From: Acholeplasmataceae bacterium UBA2284
GTDB lineage: Bacteria; Bacillota_I; Bacilli_A; Acholeplasmatales; Acholeplasmataceae
NCBI GenBank assembly: GCA_002345705.1
Contig: DDWO01000015.1
Location: 1-22,955 of the forward strand
Length of the DNA stretch: 22,955 nucleotides
Reading direction: 5' to 3'
In this document: one piece after another, positions 1-8,038 of the stretch
Position numbering within the stretch: position 1 is the first letter of the stretch
How the letters are laid out: every line of letters begins with the position of its first letter
Translations under genes and position numbers: made by a program
Notes under the pieces: model-generated
The model's input: the letters and a program-made list of their open reading frames with translations, nothing else
What the model was told of the DNA's origin: nothing
Databases searched by the model: none

Positions 1-931
1 TAATGAATGATTCGAAAAGTGCAGTTGTTCGTGGCCCAATATCTAATCCCATCTCATCTTGAGGGATAGAGTCAATGTTTCTTACATTTTTTTCTGTATT
101 TGGATCAAATGCTTTTCCTGTATAAACATCATCACCAAGCTCTATTTTACCATTAGCAATCTTTAACAATTCTTTCGCTAATTCAACTTTATCTTCTTCT
201 AATAAACTCTTACCAACTTCATAGCCCATCGCCTTAAAGAAGGTGAATGCCATTCCGCCACCAATAATTACTTTATCAGCAATTTTTAATAGGTTTTGAA
301 TCACTTCAATTTTGTCTGAAACTTTAGCTCCACCCAATATTGCAACGAAAGGTCTTTGTGGGTTTTCTAAGGTTCCTCCAATGAAGTTAATTTCTTTTTC
401 TAATAGGAAGCCAGCGACTGTTTCTTTAATGTTTGCTGCAATTCCTACGTTAGATGCTGCAGCACGATGTGCAGTACCGAATGCATCGTTAACAAATACA
501 TCACCAAGAGATGCCCAATATTTACCTAATTCAGGATTATTTTTACTCTCTTTATTACCATCTAAATCTTCAAATCTAGTGTTTTCAAACATAAGGACTT
601 CTCCATCCTTAAGCTTTAAAACTGCATCCTCTAATTCCTTACCTCTTGTTACGGGAACAAAGGTAACCTTTTTAGCTAAATGCTCTGATAATCTTTTTGC
701 TACAACCTCTAGGCTATTCTTTGCCTTGTCAGATTCATCTTTAACACGGCCTAGATGTGAGAAAACAATTGCTCTACCACCATTTTCTAATACATACTTA
801 ATGGTTGGAAGTGCTTCGACGATTCTATTTTCATCGCTAATTTCCCCATTTTTTAGTGGGACATTGAAATCCACTCTAATTAATACTTTTTTCCCCTTGA
901 CATCGATATCTCTAATTGTCTTTTTAGCCAT
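1..931 (-). CDS. pgk: Phosphoglycerate kinase, 3' end cut by window edge
   Basis: Glycolytic enzyme that moves the phosphate of 1,3-bisphosphoglycerate to ADP in the cytoplasm. My reading of the minus strand gives about 310 residues beginning MAKKTIRDID. It shows the N-domain DFNVP motif (residues 21-25), the HLGR motif (59-62), a DAFGTAHR segment and the GGAKVSDK motif near residue 200. Families run to about 395 residues, so roughly 85 C-terminal residues, including most of the nucleotide-binding end, lie outside the window. Two adjacent ATG codons (934 and 931) are possible. The AAGGAGG site at 939-945 sits 7 nt before 931 and only 4 nt before 934, so 931 is preferred. It lies after the ComK-like gene on the same strand but has its own promoter signal. 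An antisense open frame at 312-938 is a shadow. Confidence 0.96.
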   Translation of the reverse strand, partial: MAKKTIRDIDVKGKKVLIRVDFNVPLKNGEISDENRIVEALPTIKYVLENGGRAIVFSHLGRVKDESDKAKNSLEVVAKRLSEHLAKKVTFVPVTRGKELEDAVLKLKDGEVLMFENTRFEDLDGNKESKNNPELGKYWASLGDVFVNDAFGTAHRAAASNVGIAANIKETVAGFLLEKEINFIGGTLENPQRPFVAILGGAKVSDKIEVIQNLLKIADKVIIGGGMAFTFFKAMGYEVGKSLLEEDKVELAKELLKIANGKIELGDDVYTGKAFDPNTEKNVRNIDSIPQDEMGLDIGPRTTALFESFI

Positions 932-979
932 CATTTAACCTCCTTGAATGATGTAATCGTTTATATTAAAACCGCTATT

Positions 980-1008
980 ATTATAACACTATTTGTAAAC
1001 ATTTTCTA
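980..1008 (-). promoter_or_regulatory. Sigma-A-type promoter of pgk
   Basis: On the minus strand, TAGAAA (1003-1008) is followed after 17 nt by TATAAT (980-985). TG lies one base before the -10 box, giving an extended -10 (TGTTATAAT). The expected start near 973 leaves a leader of about 40 nt. Seen in sequence; activity is inferred. Confidence 0.6.
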
Positions 1009-1013
1009 TAAAA

Positions 1014-1427
1014 TTAACGATGAAAGTGTTTTACTTTAGTATTTCTAATCTCTTCTAAATATCTTATTTGTTTCTTCAATGTTTTTAGTGTTATGTTTAC
1101 ATAAAGTTCGTGACCGCTGTAAAATATAATTTTTGTTTGTGAATTGCATTCTTCAATCTTAAAGACTGTAGAGTAATTGATCCAAATATTATCATAATCT
1201 CTAATTCTTTTTGTTGGTATGAGTAAAATGGTGTTTGAGATACATAAAGGTACTTTATGAGAGATTGAAAAATTCGCTTTTATAGCCTTTAAATATCCAT
1301 CATAGGTAAATAGATGCTCTTGACATAATCTCTTGATATAGGCCAAGTTACTGCCTTTAATCTGCACATTCATTGTTTCTTGATAAATCATGCACCCTAT
1401 GCTGTTATTAGTTATATATTCAATCAT
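1014..1427 (-). CDS. Short ComK-family protein (putative competence transcription factor)
   Basis: 137 residues. From memory it aligns with Bacillus subtilis ComK over the central core: SISHKVPLC against KISHKPPIM, then ILLIPT against IFLFPT, then an IWINY segment against GWISHVHV, then IIFYSGHEL against VTFSNGKTM. Order and spacing are kept. ComK (about 190 residues) is the master activator of DNA-uptake genes and binds AT-rich K-boxes. This protein is shorter at both ends, chiefly the C-terminus, so binding or activation may differ. The ATG at 1427 has no good ribosome site. An in-frame ATG at codon 13 follows an AGGGTG-like sequence and may be the real start. It lies 41 nt behind the msmK gene and its terminator, and I see no promoter of its own, so expression may depend on readthrough. 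The family call is firm; the role in competence is inference. Confidence 0.72.
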   Translation of the reverse strand: MIEYITNNSIGCMIYQETMNVQIKGSNLAYIKRLCQEHLFTYDGYLKAIKANFSISHKVPLCISNTILLIPTKRIRDYDNIWINYSTVFKIEECNSQTKIIFYSGHELYVNITLKTLKKQIRYLEEIRNTKVKHFHR

Positions 1428-1440
1428 GATTTGATGAATA

Positions 1441-1464
1441 AAAAAAAGGCCAGATGGCCTTTTT
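1441..1464 (-). terminator. Rho-independent terminator of the msmK-like gene
   Basis: Minus-strand stem AAAAAGGCC/GGCCTTTTT (1456-1464 with 1443-1451), 4-nt loop, followed by a T run. It lies 5 nt behind the msmK stop codon and before the ComK-like gene. Confidence 0.85.
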
Positions 1465-1468
1465 AATA

Positions 1469-2620
1469 TTATTCGACTTTCTTAGCAACTTTTTTAACCG
1501 GCTTATTGTCGTCTTCTAATAGAACTAAACGTTGTTCAGTTTCTGGATTGAAGAAATGGCATTTATTCATGTCAAAAGCAAGCTTCATCTTATCGCCAAT
1601 GCGTACGCCTGTACGTGCATTAATTGATGCACAGCAGTTATTACCATTGATGGATGTGTAGATGTTGGTTTCAGAACCTAAAAGTTCTGCAACATCAACT
1701 GTGATATCTAATACAGCACCTGGGTAAGTATCCATAACAACTTGTTCATCATGAATATCTTCTGGACGAATACCAAGAATAACTTCTTTACCTACTAAAC
1801 CGTTTTGTCTTAGGATCTCAAACTTGTCATCAGGAACCATAATTGTATGATCTCCAGCAACGAATTTTTGAGTCTTATCTACAACACCACGAACGAAGTT
1901 CATTGGAGGAGTTCCGATGAATCCAGCAACGAATAGATTATTTGGATAATCATAAATTTCCTTTGGTGCGCCAACTTGCATAATATAACCGTCTTTCATA
2001 ACGACGATACGGCTTGCCATTGTCATCGCTTCAATCTGGTCATGGGTTACATAAATTGTAGTTGTTTCAATCTTATTATGAAGCTTAATTAATTCACCGC
2101 GCATTTGCACACGAAGCTTAGCATCAAGGTTTGATAGTGGTTCATCCATTAAGAATACCTTAGCATTACGAACGATTGCTCTACCTAAGGCAACACGTTG
2201 TCTTTGTCCACCTGATAATGCTTTTGGTTTACGCTTTAAATAAGGAACTAAACCTAAGATTTCTGCTGCTTCATTAACCTTTTCGTTAATGATATCCTTT
2301 GGCATTTTTCTTAATTTTAAACCGAACGCCATGTTATCATATACAGTCATGTGAGGATATAGCGCATAGGATTGGAACACCATCGCGATATTTCTATCTT
2401 TTGGTGCTTTATCATTTACGAGTTCTTCATCGATGTATAGTTCACCTGAAGTGATTTCTTCTAGACCTGCAATCATTCTTAGAGTAGTTGATTTACCACA
2501 ACCTGATGGTCCAACAAATACGATAAATTCTTTGTCTCTGATGTCAAGATTGAAATCGAAGACGGCTTGTACACCATTTGGGTACACTTTATTAATATCT
2601 CTTAATTTTAAAGTAGCCAT
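1469..2620 (-). CDS. msmK: Sugar ABC transporter ATPase, MsmK/UgpC/MalK type
   Basis: 383-residue cytoplasmic ATPase of the carbohydrate importer class (CUT1). Visible motifs: Walker A GPSGCGKST at 37-45, Q-loop Q83 in VFQSYALYPH, signature LSGGQRQR at 135-142, Walker B FLMDEP at 156-161, D-loop SNLDA, and switch H193. A C-terminal OB/TOBE-like region runs from about 235 to the end and finishes in a Lys-rich tail. No permease or sugar-binding protein lies nearby. In Bacillota such stand-alone ATPases (MsmX, MsmK) energise several sugar importers encoded elsewhere, and that is the likely role here. The start is supported by GGGAG 7 nt upstream. Transcription probably ends at the hairpin just downstream. 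The exact symbol (msmK, msmX, ugpC) cannot be decided from sequence alone. Confidence 0.93.
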   Translation of the reverse strand: MATLKLRDINKVYPNGVQAVFDFNLDIRDKEFIVFVGPSGCGKSTTLRMIAGLEEITSGELYIDEELVNDKAPKDRNIAMVFQSYALYPHMTVYDNMAFGLKLRKMPKDIINEKVNEAAEILGLVPYLKRKPKALSGGQRQRVALGRAIVRNAKVFLMDEPLSNLDAKLRVQMRGELIKLHNKIETTTIYVTHDQIEAMTMASRIVVMKDGYIMQVGAPKEIYDYPNNLFVAGFIGTPPMNFVRGVVDKTQKFVAGDHTIMVPDDKFEILRQNGLVGKEVILGIRPEDIHDEQVVMDTYPGAVLDITVDVAELLGSETNIYTSINGNNCCASINARTGVRIGDKMKLAFDMNKCHFFNPETEQRLVLLEDDNKPVKKVAKKVE

Positions 2621-2641
2621 GTTTTTCTCCCTTTTTATTAC

Positions 2642-2661
2642 ATTATACGAACATTATAGCA
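2642..2661 (-). promoter_or_regulatory. Extended -10 promoter region of the msmK-like gene
   Basis: Minus strand: TGCTATAAT (2653-2661), with a second TATAAT 11 nt further on (2642-2647). The -35 position for the first falls in the T tract of the preceding terminator and matches poorly, so the extended -10 would have to carry the promoter. The second box would leave almost no leader before the GGGAG site. Confidence 0.5.
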
Positions 2662-2673
2662 ATTCTATGGCAT

Positions 2674-2702
2674 AAAAAAAATGTGCAATGTGCACACATT
2701 TT
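2674..2702 (-). terminator. Terminator behind the PucR-like gene
   Basis: Minus-strand stem AAAATGTG/CACATTTT (2695-2702 with 2678-2685), 9-nt loop, then an unbroken T run. It overlaps the last base of the stop codon of the preceding gene and separates it from msmK. Confidence 0.75.
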
Positions 2703-3277
2703 CATTTCATTAGATGATAGATTAAATATGCATCGCTAAATATTCTTACATCAAAGCCTGTTGTTTGATGAAATTTATCAAGTCGTTGAATTAAAGTGTT
2801 TCTATGAACATATAGTTTTTTAGCTGCCAAGCTCATATTTTGATTGGATTCAAGATATATTTTTATACTTTCTTGCATGACTGAATCATTTAAGTATTTA
2901 CGAAAGATGAATTTTTTCATTTCCGAATCAACCTTATCTAATAAAGCCTTCAAAATCACTTTATCGTCTAAATAGACGTATTTATTAAAGGGAATTGATT
3001 GCAACTTTCTTTGAATAAAATCTTTATGTGTGTTTAAATCGAACTCATTATCAAATTGGAATGAGACATAAATACGAAGGTCTGATAGTGTGTCACTCAT
3101 CATATTCAATATAATGTCCAAAAAGGAAACGTCTGTTTCCTGTTGGTAGTAAAGATGAATAGCTTTTTGTTCAGTTTCAATTTGATCAAAATTAATAAAT
3201 TCTGAAAATATTGAAACGATCATTTGCTCATCGGATTTGATTTCATTTTTGCTTTCTATAATAAGATAACGTAACAA
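2702..3277 (-). CDS. PucR/CdaR-type helix-turn-helix protein
   Basis: 191 residues. The C-terminal 60 or so resemble the PucR/CdaR HTH domain: a helix-turn-helix over about 147-169 (SLAAKKLYVHRNTLIQRL), followed by the family's short tail ending in a hydrophobic helix. The first 130 residues hold no sensor domain I recognise; they look like mixed alpha/beta with several amphipathic helices. Likely a DNA-binding regulator of unknown signal. The start is TTG at 3277, set by AAGGAG 9 nt upstream; no in-frame ATG lies nearby. It follows the lipoprotein pair by 40 nt with no terminator between, so it may belong to their operon. It is also next to msmK, a possible target, but a terminator stands between them. 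Confidence 0.75.
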   Translation of the reverse strand: MLRYLIIESKNEIKSDEQMIVSIFSEFINFDQIETEQKAIHLYYQQETDVSFLDIILNMMSDTLSDLRIYVSFQFDNEFDLNTHKDFIQRKLQSIPFNKYVYLDDKVILKALLDKVDSEMKKFIFRKYLNDSVMQESIKIYLESNQNMSLAAKKLYVHRNTLIQRLDKFHQTTGFDVRIFSDAYLIYHLMK

Positions 3278-3317
3278 TGTTTTTTACTCCTTCATCAAAT
3301 CTTAGAATATAAAAGAC

Positions 3318-4079
3318 CTAAGGTGCTAGATAATAAGAATAAAATGCTTTAATAACATCTAGTCCATGTGCATAAGTATATCCATTTTCAACTTGGTATT
3401 GAATTCCAATGATTTCATGATTCATATCAATCATGACACCACCATTACCAAAGTTATCAGATAATACACTCGTTTTTAAAAGGGTAAGTTCTTGCTCATC
3501 ATTATATGAAACCTCAATAATCATTCCCATGGTTAACGCATTAATAATTCTTCTTTGATATCCAATCAGCATAACAGGTTGACCAGCAAGCGGTGGATAA
3601 TCTGCAATTTCTAATACACCAAGTATGCGCTGCGAGTTTTTAGCAAAACGTATACCAGATAAACCGAGTTCTAGGGAGTCTCTTCTAGTAAATGCTCTAT
3701 ATGTTCTTCCTAGGTAATCAGATACCTCAATCGATAAAGTTTGTCCTTGATTAATACTTGTTAAATCATATGCTGTCATCACGTGATAATTTGCGCTGTC
3801 TTGATAAAAAATGACACCTGATCCATTTCTTGTCTCAAGCAGTAGCCCAAGAGATGAATACACCTTGACTTCAATCATAACACTTGCCACTGAAGAGGTT
3901 AATGTTACTCCATTGATAAAGGATTGAAAGTTTTCTAGTTGGCTAATATCACTTAATATATAATTATCGTATTGATTGGCTAATGCTCTATATTCTTCAG
4001 TATCCTCTTCAACAACAAAGAATGTGCATCCAGAAATAAAGAACGATAGTAAAATCAAAATGAATGTGAGCTTTCTCAT
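3318..4079 (-). CDS. Lipoprotein with inactive trypsin-like fold (pseudoprotease)
   Basis: 253 residues. A signal peptide ends in the lipobox ISGC (Cys18), so the protein should be anchored outside the membrane. The body aligns along its length with the protease encoded just upstream (4076-4876), but all three catalytic positions are changed: the His position is Asp105 (VMTAYDLT against VLTNNHVV), the Asp position is Gly139, and the Ser position is Asn212 (GNGG against SSGS). Framework segments such as GSGVIF, VSDY.G and ALTMG match, so the fold is probably kept. A role in binding or regulation rather than cleavage is likely. Its start overlaps the upstream stop by 4 nt (ATGA), implying coupled translation with the active paralogue. 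Confidence 0.8.
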   Translation of the reverse strand: MRKLTFILILLSFFISGCTFFVVEEDTEEYRALANQYDNYILSDISQLENFQSFINGVTLTSSVASVMIEVKVYSSLGLLLETRNGSGVIFYQDSANYHVMTAYDLTSINQGQTLSIEVSDYLGRTYRAFTRRDSLELGLSGIRFAKNSQRILGVLEIADYPPLAGQPVMLIGYQRRIINALTMGMIIEVSYNDEQELTLLKTSVLSDNFGNGGVMIDMNHEIIGIQYQVENGYTYAHGLDVIKAFYSYYLAP

Positions 4080-4876
4080 GCTTCCTCACCTCCAATAGTA
4101 ATGCCAACTGCCTCTAAAAATTCAAGAACTTTTTCTACTGGAATTGCAAAGGAAAACTGTGATGTATCACTTGAGTTTGTAAAATTACCTGCATAAACAA
4201 TACCAGCCAATTGATAATTTTCATTCACTACAAGACTACCACTGCTTCCTGATTTGACTGGTGCGTCACTTACAAGCACATTAAAATTAACATTAATCAC
4301 ATCAGAATTACTACTATCGATTGTTATTGATGCATAATCCTTAACAACGCCTAAGGTAATGGCATTGATTTGAAAGCTAGGATAGCCTAACACTGCAAGC
4401 TTTGAATTGATTGGTGCATTTTCTGTAGATAAAGTAATGACCTCTAAAACGACAGAAGTTTTTCTAAATCGAACGACAGCTAAATCATAATCAGATGAAG
4501 ATACTGTTTTTGTTGCACTATAGTCATTTCCATAGTAATCGCTGACTGTATAAGTAACACTTGATGATCCTGCATAATAAACGACATGGTTATTGGTTAG
4601 CACATAATAATAAAGTGCATCCTCCATAAAAATAACACCTGATCCAGTAGTAGAGCCAGTGGAACCAGTAACTGTTTTTTTAACAAGAACGACACTTTGA
4701 ATTGTCTCTGTTGATATATAGTTAAAATAATCAATATAGGATTGATATACTTCTTTGTTTTCTTCTAAATGAACTTGGTAATCTTCCAAAAGGTCGTCAT
4801 ATGTTCTAACTGTTGCACAACCACTCAATGTGATTAGCATCATTAAAACAATGAAGAATGAGAAAATCTTTTTCAT
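4076..4876 (-). CDS. S1C-like (HtrA/DegP-type) serine protease lipoprotein
   Basis: 266 residues. Signal peptide with lipobox LSGC (Cys20). A trypsin-like fold follows, with a readable triad: His97 in LTNNHVV, Asp131 in DYDLAVV, and Ser212 in GSSGS. The N-terminal stretch 21-60 is charged and helical, then a TGS-rich segment leads to GSGVIF. HtrA proteins normally have one or two PDZ domains; none fits here, since the chain ends about 55 residues after Ser212. It is therefore a minimal extracellular, membrane-anchored protease, possibly for quality control or surface protein processing. The start is supported by AGAGGTG upstream. It is first in a likely operon with the inactive paralogue (4-nt overlap) and a PucR-like protein. 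Confidence 0.85.
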   Translation of the reverse strand: MKKIFSFFIVLMMLITLSGCATVRTYDDLLEDYQVHLEENKEVYQSYIDYFNYISTETIQSVVLVKKTVTGSTGSTTGSGVIFMEDALYYYVLTNNHVVYYAGSSSVTYTVSDYYGNDYSATKTVSSSDYDLAVVRFRKTSVVLEVITLSTENAPINSKLAVLGYPSFQINAITLGVVKDYASITIDSSNSDVINVNFNVLVSDAPVKSGSSGSLVVNENYQLAGIVYAGNFTNSSDTSQFSFAIPVEKVLEFLEAVGITIGGEEA

Positions 4877-4918
4877 TAAGTAACACCTCTTAAGAATATT
4901 TTACGCTAAAAGGTATAT

Positions 4919-4956
4919 AAAAAAAAGATATTTGCGAAATTCACACAAATATCTTT
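4919..4956 (-). terminator. Rho-independent terminator of the suf operon
   Basis: Perfect 11-bp stem AAAGATATTTG/CAAATATCTTT (4946-4956 with 4924-4934) on the minus strand, 11-nt loop, followed by eight T. It lies 18 nt behind the sufB stop codon. Confidence 0.9.
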
Positions 4957-4974
4957 ATTTTGTTTAATCTTTGA

Positions 4975-6384
4975 TTAACCGATTGAGCCTTCCATTTCAA
5001 GCTTAATCAATTGATTTAGCTCGATTGCATACTCCATAGGTAACTCCTTGGCAAACGGTTCAATGAATCCCATAACAATCATTTCAGTTGCTTCAGCCTC
5101 TGTTAAACCTCTACTCATTAAGTAAAATAGTTGTTCCTCAGAAATTTTTGAAACGGTTGCTTCATGCTCTAGGAATACATCACTATTTCTTACACTGTTG
5201 TATGGAATAGTATCTGAATATGAGAAATCATCTAAGATAATCGTATCACATTCAACGTGTGCCTTTGCACCTTTAGCATTTTTACCGAAATCAACTTTAC
5301 CACGGTAGTTTACCTTACCACCACCACGACTGATTGATTTAGAAATAATTGTAGATGTTGTATTTGGAGCGACATGAATCATTTTAGCTCCAGTATCCTG
5401 CCATTGTCCTTTACCAGCAAACGCAATTGAAATGGTTGTTCCCTTTGCTCTTTCACCAAGTAAAACACAGGATGGATATTTCATATTGACGTTACTTCCA
5501 ATATTTCCATCGATCCATTCCATATGTCCATTTTCATAGACAAATGCTCTCTTTGTAACTAAGTTAATTACATTGGTAGACCAGTTTTGAATGGTTGTAT
5601 AACGACATGTAGCATCCTTTAAAACGACGATTTCAACGATTGCAGCATGTAATGAGTCTTTTCTATAAACAGGTGCTGTACAGCCTTCTACATAGTTAAC
5701 TTGAGCACCTTCATCAACAATGATTAGTGTTCTTTCAAACTGACCCATTTGATCAGAATTGATTCTGAAATAGGATTGAAGAGGCTTAGTTACCTTAACA
5801 CCTTTTGGTACATAGATAAATGATCCACCACTCCATACTGCACTATTTAATGCAGCATATTTATTATCTGAAAATGGAATAATTGTTCCAAAATATTTCT
5901 TTACTAAATCTGGATAATCTCTAAGTGCTGTATCTGTGTCTACATAGATTACACCTAAATCTTCAAGTTCTTTAATTGTGTTATGGTAAACCACTTCACT
6001 TTCAAACTGAGTAGATACACCTGCTAAGAAATTTCTTTCAGCTTCAGGAATACCTAATTTTTCGAACGTATCCTTAATCGCTGTTGGTACTTCATCCCAG
6101 CTGGTTTCAGCACGATCACTCGCTCTTAAAAAATATGTAAATTCATCAAAATTGATAAATGACAAGTCTGGACCCCATGTAGGATTTTTTAATTCTAAGA
6201 ATTTCTTGTAACTCTTTAAGCGGAAATCAAGCATCCATTGTGGCTCTGATTTTGCTTTACTAATTACTCTAATAATGTCTTCATTAAGACCTTTTCCTGT
6301 ATCAAATACAGGCTTTGATTCTGTATGGAAACCAAATTGATAGTCTCCGATGATGGAGTCTATTTTCTTTTTGTTATCATCCAT
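4975..6384 (-). CDS. sufB: SufB, Fe-S cluster scaffold subunit of SufBCD
   Basis: 469 residues, normal length. SufB pairs with SufD and the ATPase SufC to build [4Fe-4S] clusters in the cytoplasm. The beta-helix core is followed by the C-terminal helical domain with the SRGLTEAEA motif. Cys379 (in AHVECD) and Glu406 (in FLEHEAT) are 27 residues apart, the same spacing as E. coli Cys405 and Glu432, the residues implicated in de novo cluster assembly. It is last in a sufC-D-S-U-B operon, the usual Bacillota order. The start overlaps the end of sufU by 8 nt, with AAGGAGG upstream inside sufU. Confidence 0.97.
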   Translation of the reverse strand: MDDNKKKIDSIIGDYQFGFHTESKPVFDTGKGLNEDIIRVISKAKSEPQWMLDFRLKSYKKFLELKNPTWGPDLSFINFDEFTYFLRASDRAETSWDEVPTAIKDTFEKLGIPEAERNFLAGVSTQFESEVVYHNTIKELEDLGVIYVDTDTALRDYPDLVKKYFGTIIPFSDNKYAALNSAVWSGGSFIYVPKGVKVTKPLQSYFRINSDQMGQFERTLIIVDEGAQVNYVEGCTAPVYRKDSLHAAIVEIVVLKDATCRYTTIQNWSTNVINLVTKRAFVYENGHMEWIDGNIGSNVNMKYPSCVLLGERAKGTTISIAFAGKGQWQDTGAKMIHVAPNTTSTIISKSISRGGGKVNYRGKVDFGKNAKGAKAHVECDTIILDDFSYSDTIPYNSVRNSDVFLEHEATVSKISEEQLFYLMSRGLTEAEATEMIVMGFIEPFAKELPMEYAIELNQLIKLEMEGSIG

Positions 6385-6823
6385 TTAATTCGTCCTCCTT
6401 TATTTTTAATATACCCTGCTCGGCAGCTTTCCAAGCAAGTGTTGCACACTTCACGCGTGCTGGAAATTGTGCTACACCCTGATAAACAACTGCATCACCC
6501 TTAAGAATTTCTGGATTGTAAGGATATCCCTTAATCAATTCATAAAATTCGTGAAGAATGGAAATTGATTCATCAAGTGTTTTATTCATGAGGGTTTCAC
6601 TCATGACACTTGCACTTGAACAGCATATAGAACAACCTGTCCCTTGATGCAATATATGTGTGATTACATGATCTTGGACCTTAAGCTGAACAGTCATTTC
6701 ATCCCCACAACTTGGGTTGTTTAAATGAACAGTCATGTAGCTGTTATCTGCTACAAATCCTTTGTTTTTAGGATTCTTATAATGTTCCATAATCACTTGT
6801 CTATATAAATGTTCGATATTCAT
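6377..6823 (-). CDS. sufU: SufU, zinc-dependent sulfurtransferase
   Basis: 148 residues. SufU takes persulfide sulfur from SufS and passes it to the SufBCD scaffold. The zinc-site residues are readable: Cys39 and Asp41 (NPSCGDE), Cys64 (TGCSICC) and Cys126 (VKCATL). The insertion between the second and third Cys motifs that separates SufU from IscU is present. Two extra Cys (67, 68) follow Cys64. AAGGAG 5 nt upstream sets the start. It lies 9 nt behind sufS and overlaps sufB by 8 nt. Confidence 0.95.
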   Translation of the reverse strand: MNIEHLYRQVIMEHYKNPKNKGFVADNSYMTVHLNNPSCGDEMTVQLKVQDHVITHILHQGTGCSICCSSASVMSETLMNKTLDESISILHEFYELIKGYPYNPEILKGDAVVYQGVAQFPARVKCATLAWKAAEQGILKIKEDELNG

Positions 6824-6832
6824 GTCTACTCC

Positions 6833-8038
6833 TTAAAACGATAAAAAGAAATTTTTTGCAGCAATTATACTGCTTACGAATACATCACAATCTGTGATGT
6901 CATTATAAAGATGAAATGATGCACGTAATGTTGAATTTACACCTAAGAATTTACTGACAAGCTGTGCACAATGATGTCCTGCTCTAACACTCACTTTGTG
7001 TGTGTCTAGCATGGTTGCTATGTCATGTGGATGTACTCCATCGACGTTGAATGTAATGACTGGATTATCTGCACTTCTATTGTAGATTGTTATTCCTTCA
7101 ACTTGACTTAGTTTATCTAAGGTATATTTGTGTAATGCTGCAGTGTGCTCATGGAGTTCTTCAAAGCCTATTGACTCGATATAACGAACAGCTGCTGCTA
7201 ATCCTATTGCTCCACTAATCACAGGTGTTCCTGCTTCAAAACGAAGTGGTGTATCCTTCCAGGTTGCTTGATCTTTAGAAACTTCATCAGCCATCTCTCC
7301 ACCATATTCAAATGGTTCAAGCGAATTGAGAAGCTCCTTTTTTCCATAAAGGACACCGACTCCTGAAGGTCCAAACATTTTGTGACCAGAAAAAGCGAGA
7401 TAGTCAACACCTAGGTCTTTCACATCAACTTTCATATGTGGTACAGATTGTGCTGCATCTAAAATGACTGTAGCATTTTTTTGATGTGCAAGCTTTGTGA
7501 TTTCCTTGATAGGTGTTAGATAACCCATGACATTAGAGACATGTGTAATAGCTACCACCCTAGTTTGATCACTAAGTACTGACTTAAAGTTTTCAATGGT
7601 AATTCTTCCCTCTTGAGATAGGGGAATGTAGATAAGCTTTGCGCCTGTCTTCTTCGCTGCCATCATCCATGGAAGTAATGATGAATGATGCTCAAGTTCA
7701 CTCGTGATGATTTCATCACCAGGTTTTAGACTATCACGTAGTGCGTTTGCAACGAAATTAAGCGCTGAGGTTGTCCCTCTAGTGAAGATGACTTCTTCAT
7801 CGTTTGCATTAATAAAATGCGCTACAGTTGCTCTTGCTTCTTCAAATAGTCTTGTTGCTTCGTATGCTAAATCGTAGGCTCCACGGTGTACATTTACCCC
7901 TAAAGACATATAATAGTGATCAATTTGATCAATCACTGATTTGACCTTTAGTGATGATGCTGCAGAGTCTAGATAGGTTAGCTTAGGTTGTTTTTGATAG
8001 ACTGGGAAATCCTGTCTAATCTTTGATACAGATATCAT
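6833..8038 (-). CDS. sufS: SufS, group II cysteine desulfurase
   Basis: 401-residue PLP enzyme that converts cysteine to alanine and leaves a persulfide for Fe-S assembly. PLP Lys220 lies in FSGHKMFGP, with the conserved ITHVSNV and DAAQSVPH segments before it. The catalytic Cys357 is in RAGHHCAQ, the short-loop form typical of SufS that depends on SufU. It is placed between sufD (4-nt ATGA overlap) and sufU. No clear ribosome site precedes the ATG, so translation is probably coupled to sufD. Confidence 0.97.
   Translation of the reverse strand: MISVSKIRQDFPVYQKQPKLTYLDSAASSLKVKSVIDQIDHYYMSLGVNVHRGAYDLAYEATRLFEEARATVAHFINANDEEVIFTRGTTSALNFVANALRDSLKPGDEIITSELEHHSSLLPWMMAAKKTGAKLIYIPLSQEGRITIENFKSVLSDQTRVVAITHVSNVMGYLTPIKEITKLAHQKNATVILDAAQSVPHMKVDVKDLGVDYLAFSGHKMFGPSGVGVLYGKKELLNSLEPFEYGGEMADEVSKDQATWKDTPLRFEAGTPVISGAIGLAAAVRYIESIGFEELHEHTAALHKYTLDKLSQVEGITIYNRSADNPVITFNVDGVHPHDIATMLDTHKVSVRAGHHCAQLVSKFLGVNSTLRASFHLYNDITDCDVFVSSIIAAKNFFLSF

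Noticed and set aside
312..938. 208-residue plus-strand open frame
   Set aside because: It lies wholly across pgk in the antisense direction; the minus-strand frame reads as clear phosphoglycerate kinase with a good ribosome site.
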